11,526 nucleotides of DNA. It comes from Armatimonadota bacterium. Lineage in GTDB: Bacteria > Armatimonadota > SYMT01. The stretch covers positions 1 to 11,526 of the forward strand of contig JAJFMS010000237.1 of NCBI GenBank assembly GCA_020696885.1, written 5' to 3'. The translations under genes and the position numbers were made by a program. Below, one piece after another: positions 1-6,059 of this stretch. Below the pieces are notes generated by a model that was not told where the DNA came from, searched no databases, and saw nothing but the letters and a program-made list of their open reading frames with translations. Numbering within the stretch: the stretch's first letter is position 1; each line of letters starts with the position of its first letter.

Positions 1-644
1 TCCTCGTCCGCCGTGCCGTGGGAGGCTACGAGCTCTGCATGCGCGATCTCCTCGGCATCCAGTGCCGCGGCGACGTCGGCCGGGAGGCTCGGCGTGCTGA
101 TCGTGGCGACCGGCAGGTCCGGGCTCATGGAGGTTTCGACGCCCGCCGGGAGGTGCAGGTCCCCGATGCGGATCGAGTGACCGGCTTTCGTGTGCGACAC
201 GTCCACCGCCAGCGACTCCGGTAGGGCGTCCGCGCGGGCGTGGACTTCGATCTTCTCGAGTTGGCGCTCCAGCACCAGCCCCTCGCCGGTGAGCGTCTCC
301 TCGCCGGTGAAGGCGAGCGGCAGCGAAGCCTTGATCGTTTCTCCGAGGTCCACCCGCTGCAAGCCGAGGTGGATCACCTCCCCCGTCACCGGGTGACGGT
401 CGATCTCGCGGATCACGGCCGGGGTTGCGGCTTTGTCCAGCGCCAGGTCTACGATGCCGCTGGCGGGATGGTAGCGTAGAAAGTCTTGCAGGGCACGCGC
501 GGGCACCTGGATCAGTTGCGGATCGCCGTGGCCAAACAGGCTCGCCGGCACCTGGCCGGTGCGGCGGAGGGCGCGGAGGGCGGACTTCTTCCGTACGTCC
601 GAGCGCGGCTCGGCGGGGATTCGGGGTCTTGTATGCATAGGCAT
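1..644 (-). CDS. rplY: 50S ribosomal protein L25 / general stress protein Ctc (C-terminus outside window)
   Basis: The minus strand is open from the ATG at 644 to the window edge, giving 214 codons without a stop. The N-terminal part carries the L25 signature: basic residues, then ALRRTGQVPASLFGHG (compare the family's ALRREGKVPAVVYG), then the conserved REIDRHPVTGEVIHLGLQRV stretch. This is the 5S-rRNA-binding beta-barrel domain. After it comes the TL5/Ctc-type C-terminal beta domain (SLPLAFTGEE, LPESLAVDVS, IRIGDLHLP, then DLPVATIS), so this is the long two-domain form and not the short E. coli form. The protein binds 5S rRNA in the 50S subunit. Start choice: 644 or the in-frame ATG at 638; upstream GGAAATGG is only a weak ribosome-binding site. 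The final residues are acidic and Ala-rich, as expected near the C-terminus. In many genomes pth follows, which would lie outside this window. Confidence 0.93.
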   Translation of the reverse strand, partial: MPMHTRPRIPAEPRSDVRKKSALRALRRTGQVPASLFGHGDPQLIQVPARALQDFLRYHPASGIVDLALDKAATPAVIREIDRHPVTGEVIHLGLQRVDLGETIKASLPLAFTGEETLTGEGLVLERQLEKIEVHARADALPESLAVDVSHTKAGHSIRIGDLHLPAGVETSMSPDLPVATISTPSLPADVAAALDAEEIAHAELVASHGTADE

Positions 645-673
645 TCCATTTCCGGGGCGGCAGCCGGAGGCCG

Positions 674-679
674 TATAAT
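674..679 (+). promoter_or_regulatory. Candidate -10 box (TATAAT) in the L25/methyltransferase divergent gap
   Basis: A perfect TATAAT hexamer sits in an 86-bp gap between two divergent genes in GC-rich DNA. On the plus strand it would place a transcript start near 686. That leaves about 45 nt of leader before the ATG at 731 and argues against the upstream ATG at 695. No good TTGACA-like -35 box is visible. The complementary strand reads ATTATA/TTATAC and could serve L25 in the other direction, so one AT-rich core may serve both genes. This is inference from base composition and spacing only. Confidence 0.4.
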
Positions 680-730
680 CAGCCAGCGGCCAGCATGCCA
701 CACGTAATGCTGCCGCAGAGGGCAGGCAGG

Positions 731-1426
731 ATGTACCCCGGTTTCCCCAGGCAATCCGGCTTTGAAACGGACTCGGCCAGCCACGTAAACGAGTGGGCGG
801 CACTGCTCCAGCAGGCTCGCGCCGCCCCACTCTCCCCCCTCCCCACGTTCGCGGAGGCGGTCGCCGGAGAGCGGATCGGGCTGCTGCGCGACCTGGGTTA
901 TACGTTCTGGAACCAGGAGCTGATCGAGAGCCTCACCGTGCGGTTAGCCGCCGCCGGCCTCGACCGCTGGCTGGAGCTGGCCGCCGGCACCGGGCGTCTC
1001 TCCGCGGAGCTGGCCCGGCGGGGTATCGACGTGGCAGCTACGGACGACTATTCGCAGGCGCCGGACCGGGTCCGCGGCAGCCAGCGAGCCATCCGGTATG
1101 AGGGCTGGGTCGCGCCGCTGTCCGCGCGCGAGGCGATGGCGCGGTTCCAACCACCGGGGGTGCTCTGCGCCTGGCCACCGCTGGGAAGCTGCCTGGTGCC
1201 AGACCTGCTGGGCGGAGGGATCCCCGGAGCGGAGGCGCTGGCGCTACTCGTGTGCATCGGCGACCCTGCCGGGGCCACCGAAGCGCCCCGGCACCCGCAC
1301 GAGCTCCCGCCGGGCTGGACTCTGGAAACATGGCCGGACTGTGAGCAATACCTCACCGGTTTCAATGACCCGTCCAACAGCCCGGGCAGCAACTCCCGGC
1401 TGCTGATCTATCGCCGCTGCCTGTAA
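731..1426 (+). CDS. Putative class I SAM-dependent methyltransferase
   Basis: The product is 231 aa. Residues 81-88 (LELAAGTG) followed by GRLSAELARRGIDVAATDD form motif I and the acidic end of strand beta-2 (D105/D106) of a Rossmann-fold class I methyltransferase. A later strand ends in CAWPPLGS (residues 136-143), at the place where N-methyltransferases carry an (N/D/S)PP motif, though here the first residue is Trp. The C-terminus closes with the hydrophobic strand SRLLIYRR. The substrate cannot be named. Start 731 is chosen because GAGGG at 718-722 lies 8 nt upstream and a TATAAT is suitably placed; the in-frame ATGs at 695 and 707 lack a comparable site. No signal peptide or membrane segment is visible, so the protein is probably cytoplasmic. 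It is single-gene, divergent from L25 and closed by its own hairpin. Confidence 0.75.
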   Translation: MYPGFPRQSGFETDSASHVNEWAALLQQARAAPLSPLPTFAEAVAGERIGLLRDLGYTFWNQELIESLTVRLAAAGLDRWLELAAGTGRLSAELARRGIDVAATDDYSQAPDRVRGSQRAIRYEGWVAPLSAREAMARFQPPGVLCAWPPLGSCLVPDLLGGGIPGAEALALLVCIGDPAGATEAPRHPHELPPGWTLETWPDCEQYLTGFNDPSNSPGSNSRLLIYRRCL

Positions 1427-1437
1427 ACGGCAGGATC

Positions 1438-1472
1438 ACCGTAGCATAGCGGGTACCCCGCTATGCTACGGT
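1438..1472 (+). terminator. Perfect 16-bp stem-loop terminator between convergent genes
   Basis: The arm ACCGTAGCATAGCGGG (1438-1453) is perfectly complementary to 1457-1472, with a TAC loop. It begins 11 nt after the methyltransferase stop and is followed on the plus strand by CTCTTTCC, a poor but pyrimidine-rich tract. On the minus strand it lies about 100 nt beyond the aldo/keto reductase stop and could also halt that convergent transcript, but no T run follows there. Confidence 0.75.
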
Positions 1473-1523
1473 CTCTTTCCTCCGCTCGGCCAGGGCAACA
1501 GTGCCCGAACTCTTTAGCGGCGC

Positions 1524-1570
1524 CCACTACTCCAAGACTCCATCACTCCACTACTCCCCACTCTCCACTA
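1524..1570. repeat. Low-complexity TACTCC/CACTCC repeat tract
   Basis: This stretch is built from degenerate units of about 8 nt. On the minus strand it reads as a string of GGAGTNNT-like units. It overlaps the aldo/keto reductase stop codon (complement of 1568-1570). The same unit recurs as an inverted repeat at 5881-5951, so it looks like an interspersed intergenic repeat of this genome. The rest of the gap 1473-1523 shows nothing recognisable. Confidence 0.7.
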
Positions 1571-2596
1571 CCCCGGCGTGGGCGCATCGGCCTGCAGCAG
1601 CCCTTCGGCCTTCAGCTCCGCCCAGAGGCCGGAAGGGATCTCGGCCTGCAGCCATTCCAGGTTCTGTCGCGCCTGTTCCGGCGAGTTCGGCCCCGGGATG
1701 ATCGCCGCTACGGCGGGGTGCGCCAGCGGGAACTGCAGCGCCGCAGCTCCCATCGGTACGTCGTGCCGCTCGCAGACGGCGCGGATGCGGCGGGTCTTCT
1801 CCATGATCTCCGCGGCGGCGGGCGAGTACGCGTACGTGGCGCCGCTCACCGGTCCACGCGCCAGGATGCCGGACGCAAACGGCGCCCCGATGACGATCCC
1901 GCAGCCGCGCTCCTCACAGAGCGGGAGCTCGTGCTCCAGGGCTTCCTGGCTCAGCAGCGTGTACGGCATAGCCACCAGGAAGAAGTCCATGTCGAACCGC
2001 TCCAGGAACCGGGGGATCATTCCGAGCTGGTTGATACCGGCGCCAATGGCCCGGATCTCGCCCCGGTCGCGCAGCTCCTGCAGCGCGGCGAACCCGCCCT
2101 GGTGCTCCAACTGGTCCAGGTAGCCGACCACCGCTTCCTCCGTTTTGTGGAACAGGAAGTCGAGGTCGTGGATGAGCAGGCCGTCAACGCGCGGGACGCC
2201 GAGCCGCATCATGCTGTCTTCGTAGGAGCGGAGCACGCCCTCGCGGGTGTAGTCGGCCCGGCAGTTGAACGGCAGGCCCCCCGCCCAGCCGCAGGGCTCG
2301 TACAGCTCGGGCCGCTCGGGGCGATGGTAGACGCGCCCGATCTTGGTGGTGAGAACATACTCATCGCGAGGCTTCGTCTGCAGCACCCGACCCAGGCGGT
2401 GCTCGCTCCGGGTGGTGCCGTAGAACGGGGCCGTGTCATAGAAGCGGAGGCCGGCGTCCCACGCGGTCTCGATGGTGGCATCGGACTGCGCTTCCGAAAC
2501 GATCTCGCGGAGGTTTCCCAGCGTACCGGTGCCGAGGCCCAGGCGGGTTACGCGGAGATCCGTCCGGCCGAGTTGGTGCAATGCAAGTGGGTCCAT
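1568..2596 (-). CDS. Aldo/keto reductase (L-fucose/D-threo-aldose dehydrogenase-like)
   Basis: The product is 342 aa, the usual length for the family. It should be a cytoplasmic NAD(P)-dependent oxidoreductase of the (beta/alpha)8 AKR superfamily. The catalytic tetrad is complete: Asp54 and Tyr59 in YDTAPFYG, Lys85 in TTKIG, and His143 in LLIHDLD. The N-terminal LGLGTGTLGNL, the SEHRLGRVL stretch after the Tyr, and IIPGPNSPEQ near the C-terminus (nucleotide-binding region) also fit. The pattern TAPFYG...SE.RLG..L..KPRDEYVL.TKIGR resembles sugar dehydrogenases of the L-fucose/D-threo-aldose 1-dehydrogenase group, but the substrate is inference. The start is firm: AAGGAG lies 6 nt upstream of the ATG. 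It is divergent from the GNAT gene, with 177 bp between them. Confidence 0.9.
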   Translation of the reverse strand: MDPLALHQLGRTDLRVTRLGLGTGTLGNLREIVSEAQSDATIETAWDAGLRFYDTAPFYGTTRSEHRLGRVLQTKPRDEYVLTTKIGRVYHRPERPELYEPCGWAGGLPFNCRADYTREGVLRSYEDSMMRLGVPRVDGLLIHDLDFLFHKTEEAVVGYLDQLEHQGGFAALQELRDRGEIRAIGAGINQLGMIPRFLERFDMDFFLVAMPYTLLSQEALEHELPLCEERGCGIVIGAPFASGILARGPVSGATYAYSPAAAEIMEKTRRIRAVCERHDVPMGAAALQFPLAHPAVAAIIPGPNSPEQARQNLEWLQAEIPSGLWAELKAEGLLQADAPTPG

Positions 2597-2693
2597 AGAA
2601 ACTCCTTTGGACTGTCAGGTTCTGCCGCGAGCGGCGGGTTCCTTCTGCGAGCTTCGAGCGGGTGGGATCAGGTCTCGTCGGAAAGGGCAGGGA

Positions 2694-2754
2694 GTTCCCC
2701 CTTGGGAACCGAACGCTGCCGAAGCAGCCGTCCAGCCGTTAGCCGTGCTGGACG
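2694..2754 (+). promoter_or_regulatory. Three consecutive hairpins in the leader of the GNAT gene
   Basis: Three perfect inverted repeats sit end to end just upstream of the ribosome-binding site at 2761-2766: GTTCCC/GGGAAC (2694-2699 with 2704-2709, loop CCTT), GCTGC/GCAGC (2715-2719 with 2724-2728, loop CGAA), and CGTCCAGC/GCTGGACG (2729-2736 with 2747-2754, 10-nt loop). The second and third stems abut. The third ends 6 nt before the Shine-Dalgarno, so it could influence translation. No known riboswitch consensus was recognised. The remaining 2597-2693 holds only a short GCCGC-GA-GCGGC palindrome and presumably the two divergent promoters. Confidence 0.45.
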
Positions 2755-2773
2755 CGGAGTAGGGAGCAACCTG

Positions 2774-3301
2774 ATGGATCTACACATCCGCGACGCCACC
2801 CGGGCCGATCTGCCGGCCATCGTGGAGATCTACAACGAGTCCATTCCCGGCGGCTGGTCCACCGCCGATACGCAGCCGATCACCGTGGAGGACCGCGTGG
2901 AGTGGTTTGGCAAGTTCGACCCCTCCCGGCGTCCGATCTGGGTGGCCGAGGTGGAGGGGACGGTGGTGGCTACTACCTATCTCTCGTCGTTCTACGCCGG
3001 CCGTCCGGCCTACGACGCCACCGCTGAAGTGAGCATGTATGTCGCCACCGCCTACCAGCGGCGGGGGATCGGCCGGCGGCTCAAGCAGTGGGTGATCGAG
3101 CAGTGCCCACGGCTCGGCGTCACTACGCTGCTCAGTATGCACTTCGACCACAATCAGGCCACGCGGCGGATCAACGAGAGCCTGGGGTTCCAACAGATGG
3201 GGCACCTCACCGACATTGCCGTGGTGCAGGGGCACTTGCGCGGGCTGGTCATCTCAGCGCTGCGTATCCCGCCGCAAAACGCTTCGAACGGAGGGGAGTA
3301 G
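2774..3301 (+). CDS. GNAT N-acetyltransferase, phosphinothricin/methionine-sulfone acetyltransferase-like
   Basis: The product is 175 aa, typical of the Pat/Bar/YncA branch of GNAT enzymes. It opens with IRDATRADLPAIVEIYNESI, carries the pattern AYDATAEVSMYV (Glu85 corresponds to the conserved Glu of the family), and has the acetyl-CoA pyrophosphate loop QRRGIGRRL at residues 95-103. It ends with the N...RRINESLGFQQMG segment that in the family reads N..S...HE.LGF..G. It should transfer acetyl from acetyl-CoA to a small amine; whether that is phosphinothricin, methionine sulfoximine or something else cannot be told. The usual SxxLHE Ser/His before LGF is here RRINE, so substrate handling may differ. 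ATG 2774 is preceded by AGGGAG with 7-nt spacing. The stop is 2 nt before the next start, so the two genes are co-transcribed. Confidence 0.88.
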   Translation: MDLHIRDATRADLPAIVEIYNESIPGGWSTADTQPITVEDRVEWFGKFDPSRRPIWVAEVEGTVVATTYLSSFYAGRPAYDATAEVSMYVATAYQRRGIGRRLKQWVIEQCPRLGVTTLLSMHFDHNQATRRINESLGFQQMGHLTDIAVVQGHLRGLVISALRIPPQNASNGGE

Positions 3302-3303
3302 CC

Positions 3304-3584
3304 GTGCCGATCCTTCGGATACCCGAAGCGGAGATCGACCGCCGAGGCGAGGAGCTCTACCAGGAGCGGCTTCGCTCTACCGTGGAGACACCGGAAAACC
3401 TCGGACGAGAGATCGTGATCGAGACGGGCGATTACGAGGTCGGGATGGCCTGGCTGCGAGCCTGAGACTATTGGAGAGGCATCCGGGAGCCGCCTTGTAC
3501 GGAGTTCGGATCGGCTACAACGCGGTCTATGCGCTTGGGGGCGCCCTCCAGCGTACCGAACAGTCCTCGTCGCGTACGAAGTAA
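3304..3584 (+). pseudogene. Frameshifted small conserved-type protein (about 93 aa when repaired)
   Basis: From GTG 3304, two bases after the GNAT stop and behind GGAGGGGAG, the frame reads EIDRRGEELYQERLRSTVE...GREIVIETGDYEVG, then runs into a premature TGA at 3463-3465 (53 aa). The neighbouring frame continues immediately with DGLAASLRLLERHPGAALYG then VRIGYNAVYALGG and stops at 3582-3584. The joined product has the layout of a widespread small bacterial protein family of unknown function, as I recall it: an IYE..R..VE start, GDYE(V/I)..D.LAA, then HP.A.LY..R(I/V)GY..(A/V)Y..GG. The break is explained by one missing G in the GGG run at 3442-3444 (GGGG would restore EVGDGLAA). It could be a true pseudogene or a homopolymer sequencing error. 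Both halves have intact codon sense, so any damage is recent. Confidence 0.72.
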
Positions 3585-3943
3585 ACGCACGCATCAGCGA
3601 GGCCGGCATTCCGAGCCCGGCAGGAGATGTTTCGCAGTCGGCTCGTACGCCGCGCCGGGGGCTGGTACCGTCTCATCATGACCGCTTGGCGGTGGGAAGG
3701 GTTTAGGCCCAGCGCAACCACGCGCTCCGCAGTGCGTGGGGGGCGCGGCTTTCGGGGCTCGCGGCGCGAGGAGAGGTTCCTTACTGTCTCACTCGCTTTC
3801 TGCCGGAAATGGTGGCGGTGTGACAGATCGCGCGTTATGTACCTGGTTGGGTCACTCGGCAGGGTGCGGCTCGCCCTCCACGTTCGGCGGACATCGCCGG
3901 CAGCCATCGCACTGTTGAGACTTCCCCCTATCCCGGTAACCTT
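3585..3943. other. 359-bp region without a supported gene
   Basis: No convincing coding frame is visible. The open frames here translate to Arg/Ser/Pro-rich sequence typical of GC-rich noncoding DNA. One short palindrome is present (CCACGC 3718-3723 with GCGTGG 3734-3739). The right part presumably holds the promoter of the gene starting at 3944, but no clear -35/-10 pair was found. It could contain the decayed 3' portion of an operon partner of the frameshifted gene. Confidence 0.5.
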
Positions 3944-5781
3944 ATGCGCCACAAAGCAACCCTCTTCCCCGCCCTGGCTGTGCTTGGAGTCGTGGGGATC
4001 CTTCCGGCCCTAGCGGCCCCGTCCGCCTTCTCGATCCCGTTTGCGCCCTATGGCGATTCCACCCGAGGATCCGTGAGCTCGCCTTTGCCGTTGACGCCCA
4101 CGTCCTACCTCTGCGGCGCCGAGGGGCCGGACGGCACCCTGCAGACCGCGGATGACGTGGTGCTCCTCGTCACCGGGGTGGGGGCCACACCCACCGTCAC
4201 GCCGATCTCCGTGCCGTACCAGGCGAACTTCTCGGGTCACCTAGTGCGCCTCTCCGCCACCCGCGTCCTGGCGAACACCGCGGGCGCGGACGGCGTCTGG
4301 ACCACCGCGGATGACGCCGTGCTGCTGCTGGACCAGCTCGGCTCCGGGAACACGGTCACCCCGATTGTAGTGGGCGGGATCGATGATGGGGACGGCTGGA
4401 CCGCCACCCCGCTGACCACTGACTCGGCAGTACTGGCCACCACCGGCCCGGACCTGACAGCGAGCACGGCCGACGACACGCTGGCACTGCTGCAGGATCT
4501 CGGCGGCGCCAACACGGTGATCTCGCTGGCAGCGCCCCGGCTGGAGGACCGCCGCGGCCGGCCGACAGCACTCTCGCCCACTTCGCTCCTGGTGCCGTCC
4601 AACGGCCCGGACGCGGCGAGAAGGACGGCGGACGACCAGGTCTACCTCTTCACGGGCGTAGGCACTACGAACACCCGCGCGGATCTGGCTGTCCCTTACC
4701 TGTTCCGCTACAGCCCCAGAACGCCGATCCGCTTCTCTGCCACCCGCGCGGTGGTCGTTTCCGCGGGCGCGGACGGGGCCGAGGAAACCGCGGACGACGC
4801 GTTGATGCTGCTGGATCGTCTCGGAACCACGAACACGATCACGGCGATCCCGATCCCCCGCATCCAGAACTTCGGCAGCGGGATGGCCACCCCGCTCTCC
4901 GAGTCGGTGGCAGTGCTGGGTAGTCTGGGGCCGGACGGCTCGCAAGAGACCGCCGACGACCAGGTGGCCATTGTCACCGGCCTGGGCAGCACCAACACGG
5001 TAACCCTGGTTACGGTGGGCGGGATGGACGAGGACGTATCCAGCCGACCCGTCCGGCTCTCACCGACACGTGTGGCGTTCGGCACCGGCGGGCAGACCAA
5101 CCCGCGGGTGAACGGCGTGGACGATGAGGTGGTGGTGATCTCCGGCGTAGGGACCACCAATGCCCTCACCCGGGTGCCGATTCCCGGCATCAGCTTCAGC
5201 GGTACCAGCCTTCTCCAGCCGCTCTCCGCCTCGGCCTTCGTCATTAGCCACGGCGGCCCGGATGGGACGTTGGACGCCGGCGGAGATGACCAGATGACGC
5301 TGGTAAGCGGCATTGGAGGCACCGTGGCCGTGGAGAGTGTCTCGGCCGCAGCCGAGTTCAATACCGGGGGCAACTCCGGCGCGCCGCAGTGGCTCGGTCG
5401 CGGCCGGGCGGTTGCCGTGTCACAAGGAGCCGATGGCACTTTCGGCGCCGGCAACGACGACGTGATGCGGGTAATGACCGGCTTGCCGCTGGTCCGCGGC
5501 ATCGAGGTGAAGAAGGCCGCAGTCACCTTCAATGAGAGCCGGCCCACCGCCATCGAATCGTTCTCCGCATCCGGGATCTACGCCACGGACGACGCAACGC
5601 TCCTCCGAAGGTCACCATCGACCCGAGGAAGCTCAAGTTCTCCATCAGCGGTCGCGGCACCAGCACCGGTATCCGCACCACCGCGCCGACCTACGTGCCG
5701 GTGGCCATCGAGGCGGACGGCATCTATGTCTCCGAAGTCGTGGCGGCACGCGCCCTCCGCACGGGCCTGAAATTCCCGTAG
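3944..5781 (+). CDS. Secreted tandem-repeat (possible beta-propeller) protein with C-terminal frameshift
   Basis: The N-terminus MRHKATLFPALAVLGVVGIL with PALAAPSA is a Sec signal peptide with likely cleavage near residues 24-28. Residues 51-526 are eight full repeats and one partial repeat of 53-57 aa. The approximate unit is a variable strand, a G(P/A)DG loop, TADD, a hydrophobic strand (xVxLLxxLG), TNTVTxIxVP, then a short linker to the next LSxT. The acidic GADG/TADD loops could bind Ca2+. Repeats 7-9 diverge in the loop. The uninterrupted frame ends at TGA 5768-5770, but from about 5594 that frame turns into Ser/Pro/Arg-rich nonsense, while the neighbouring frame reads NAPPKVTIDPRKLKFSISGR and so on to TAG 5779-5781, ending GLKFP. 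One missing base near 5594-5595 explains this and gives about 612 aa. I do not recognise the family; a secreted or surface-attached role is inferred. No strong ribosome-binding site precedes ATG 3944. Confidence 0.72.
4094..5491 (+). repeat. In-gene tandem repeat array, about 160-170 bp period
   Basis: The array encodes protein repeats starting at residues 51, 104, 158, 211, 265, 319, 373, 428 and 485. Repeats 2 to 6 are almost constant in length (53-54 aa) and keep the TADD motif at positions 18-21. Repeats 7 and 8 are 55 and 57 aa with the altered loops NGVDD and AGGDD, and the ninth is incomplete. DNA identity between units is limited, so duplication is old and selection acts on the protein. 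Confidence 0.8.
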
Positions 5782-5801
5782 GCGAGCGCGTTCGGATCGA
5801 A

Positions 5802-5843
5802 CGGGGCCCGGAGCAGCCTCAAAGAGGGCTGCTCCGGGCTCCG
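5802..5843 (+). terminator. Rho-independent terminator after the repeat-protein gene
   Basis: A 17-bp stem (5802-5818 with 5827-5843, one G-T pair, core GCCCGGAGCAGCC/GGCTGCTCCGGGC) with an 8-nt loop is followed by TTTCTT. It starts 20 nt after the TAG at 5779-5781. This supports 5781, not 5770, as the natural gene end only weakly, but it clearly closes the transcription unit. Confidence 0.9.
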
Positions 5844-5880
5844 TTTCTTACTGATGGGAGCAGAAACCACTAACGGGGAC

Positions 5881-5951
5881 GGAGTAATGGAGTAGGGGAG
5901 AACTGGAGTATTGGTGCCTGCTACTCCAATACTCCCCTACTCCAATACTCC
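5881..5951. repeat. 30-bp inverted repeat of GGAGTANT units
   Basis: The left arm 5881-5910 and right arm 5922-5951 match at 27 of 30 positions around an 11-nt loop. Each arm is itself made of 8-nt units (GGAGTATT, GGAGTAGG). The unit also occurs at 1524-1570. The hairpin lies between the terminator of the repeat-protein gene and the start of the ceramidase-like gene. No transposase or target duplication is seen. The remainder of the gap, 5952-6059, presumably holds the promoter of the next gene; nothing clear was recognised. Confidence 0.85.
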
Positions 5952-6059
5952 TGGGACTTTAGTAGGTCAATGCTTGGATCAGTAGTGGCGGCCGGTGGCA
6001 GCACGCAGGTAGATCGAAAGGGGCCGGCGTAGTCCAACGTAGGCCCACCGGAGACCCGC

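Noticed and set aside
2597..2760. A T-box, guanidine or other known riboswitch upstream of GNAT
   Set aside because: Hairpins are present but none of the conserved sequence blocks of these classes that I could recall appears.
1463..2773. A plus-strand open frame running continuously into the GNAT gene, giving a 612-aa product
   Set aside because: Its first ~437 codons lie antisense to the aldo/keto reductase, which has a complete catalytic tetrad and a strong ribosome-binding site. The translation is Arg/Gln/Ala-rich without domain features, and GNAT has its own Shine-Dalgarno and ATG at 2774.
3914..3942. TTGAGA-N17-TAACCT promoter-like pair before the repeat-protein gene
   Set aside because: It would start transcription inside the signal-peptide codons, so it cannot serve the chosen start.
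3527..3952. A 141-aa minus-strand open frame over the noncoding region
   Set aside because: Its translation is Arg/Ser/Pro-rich without motifs, it overlaps the frameshifted gene and the signal-peptide start at 3944, and no ribosome-binding site was evident.
4241..5553. Several long minus-strand open frames opposite the repeat-protein gene
   Set aside because: They mirror the repetitive plus-strand codons and give Arg/Ser/Pro-rich sequence. The plus frame has a signal peptide and conserved repeats.
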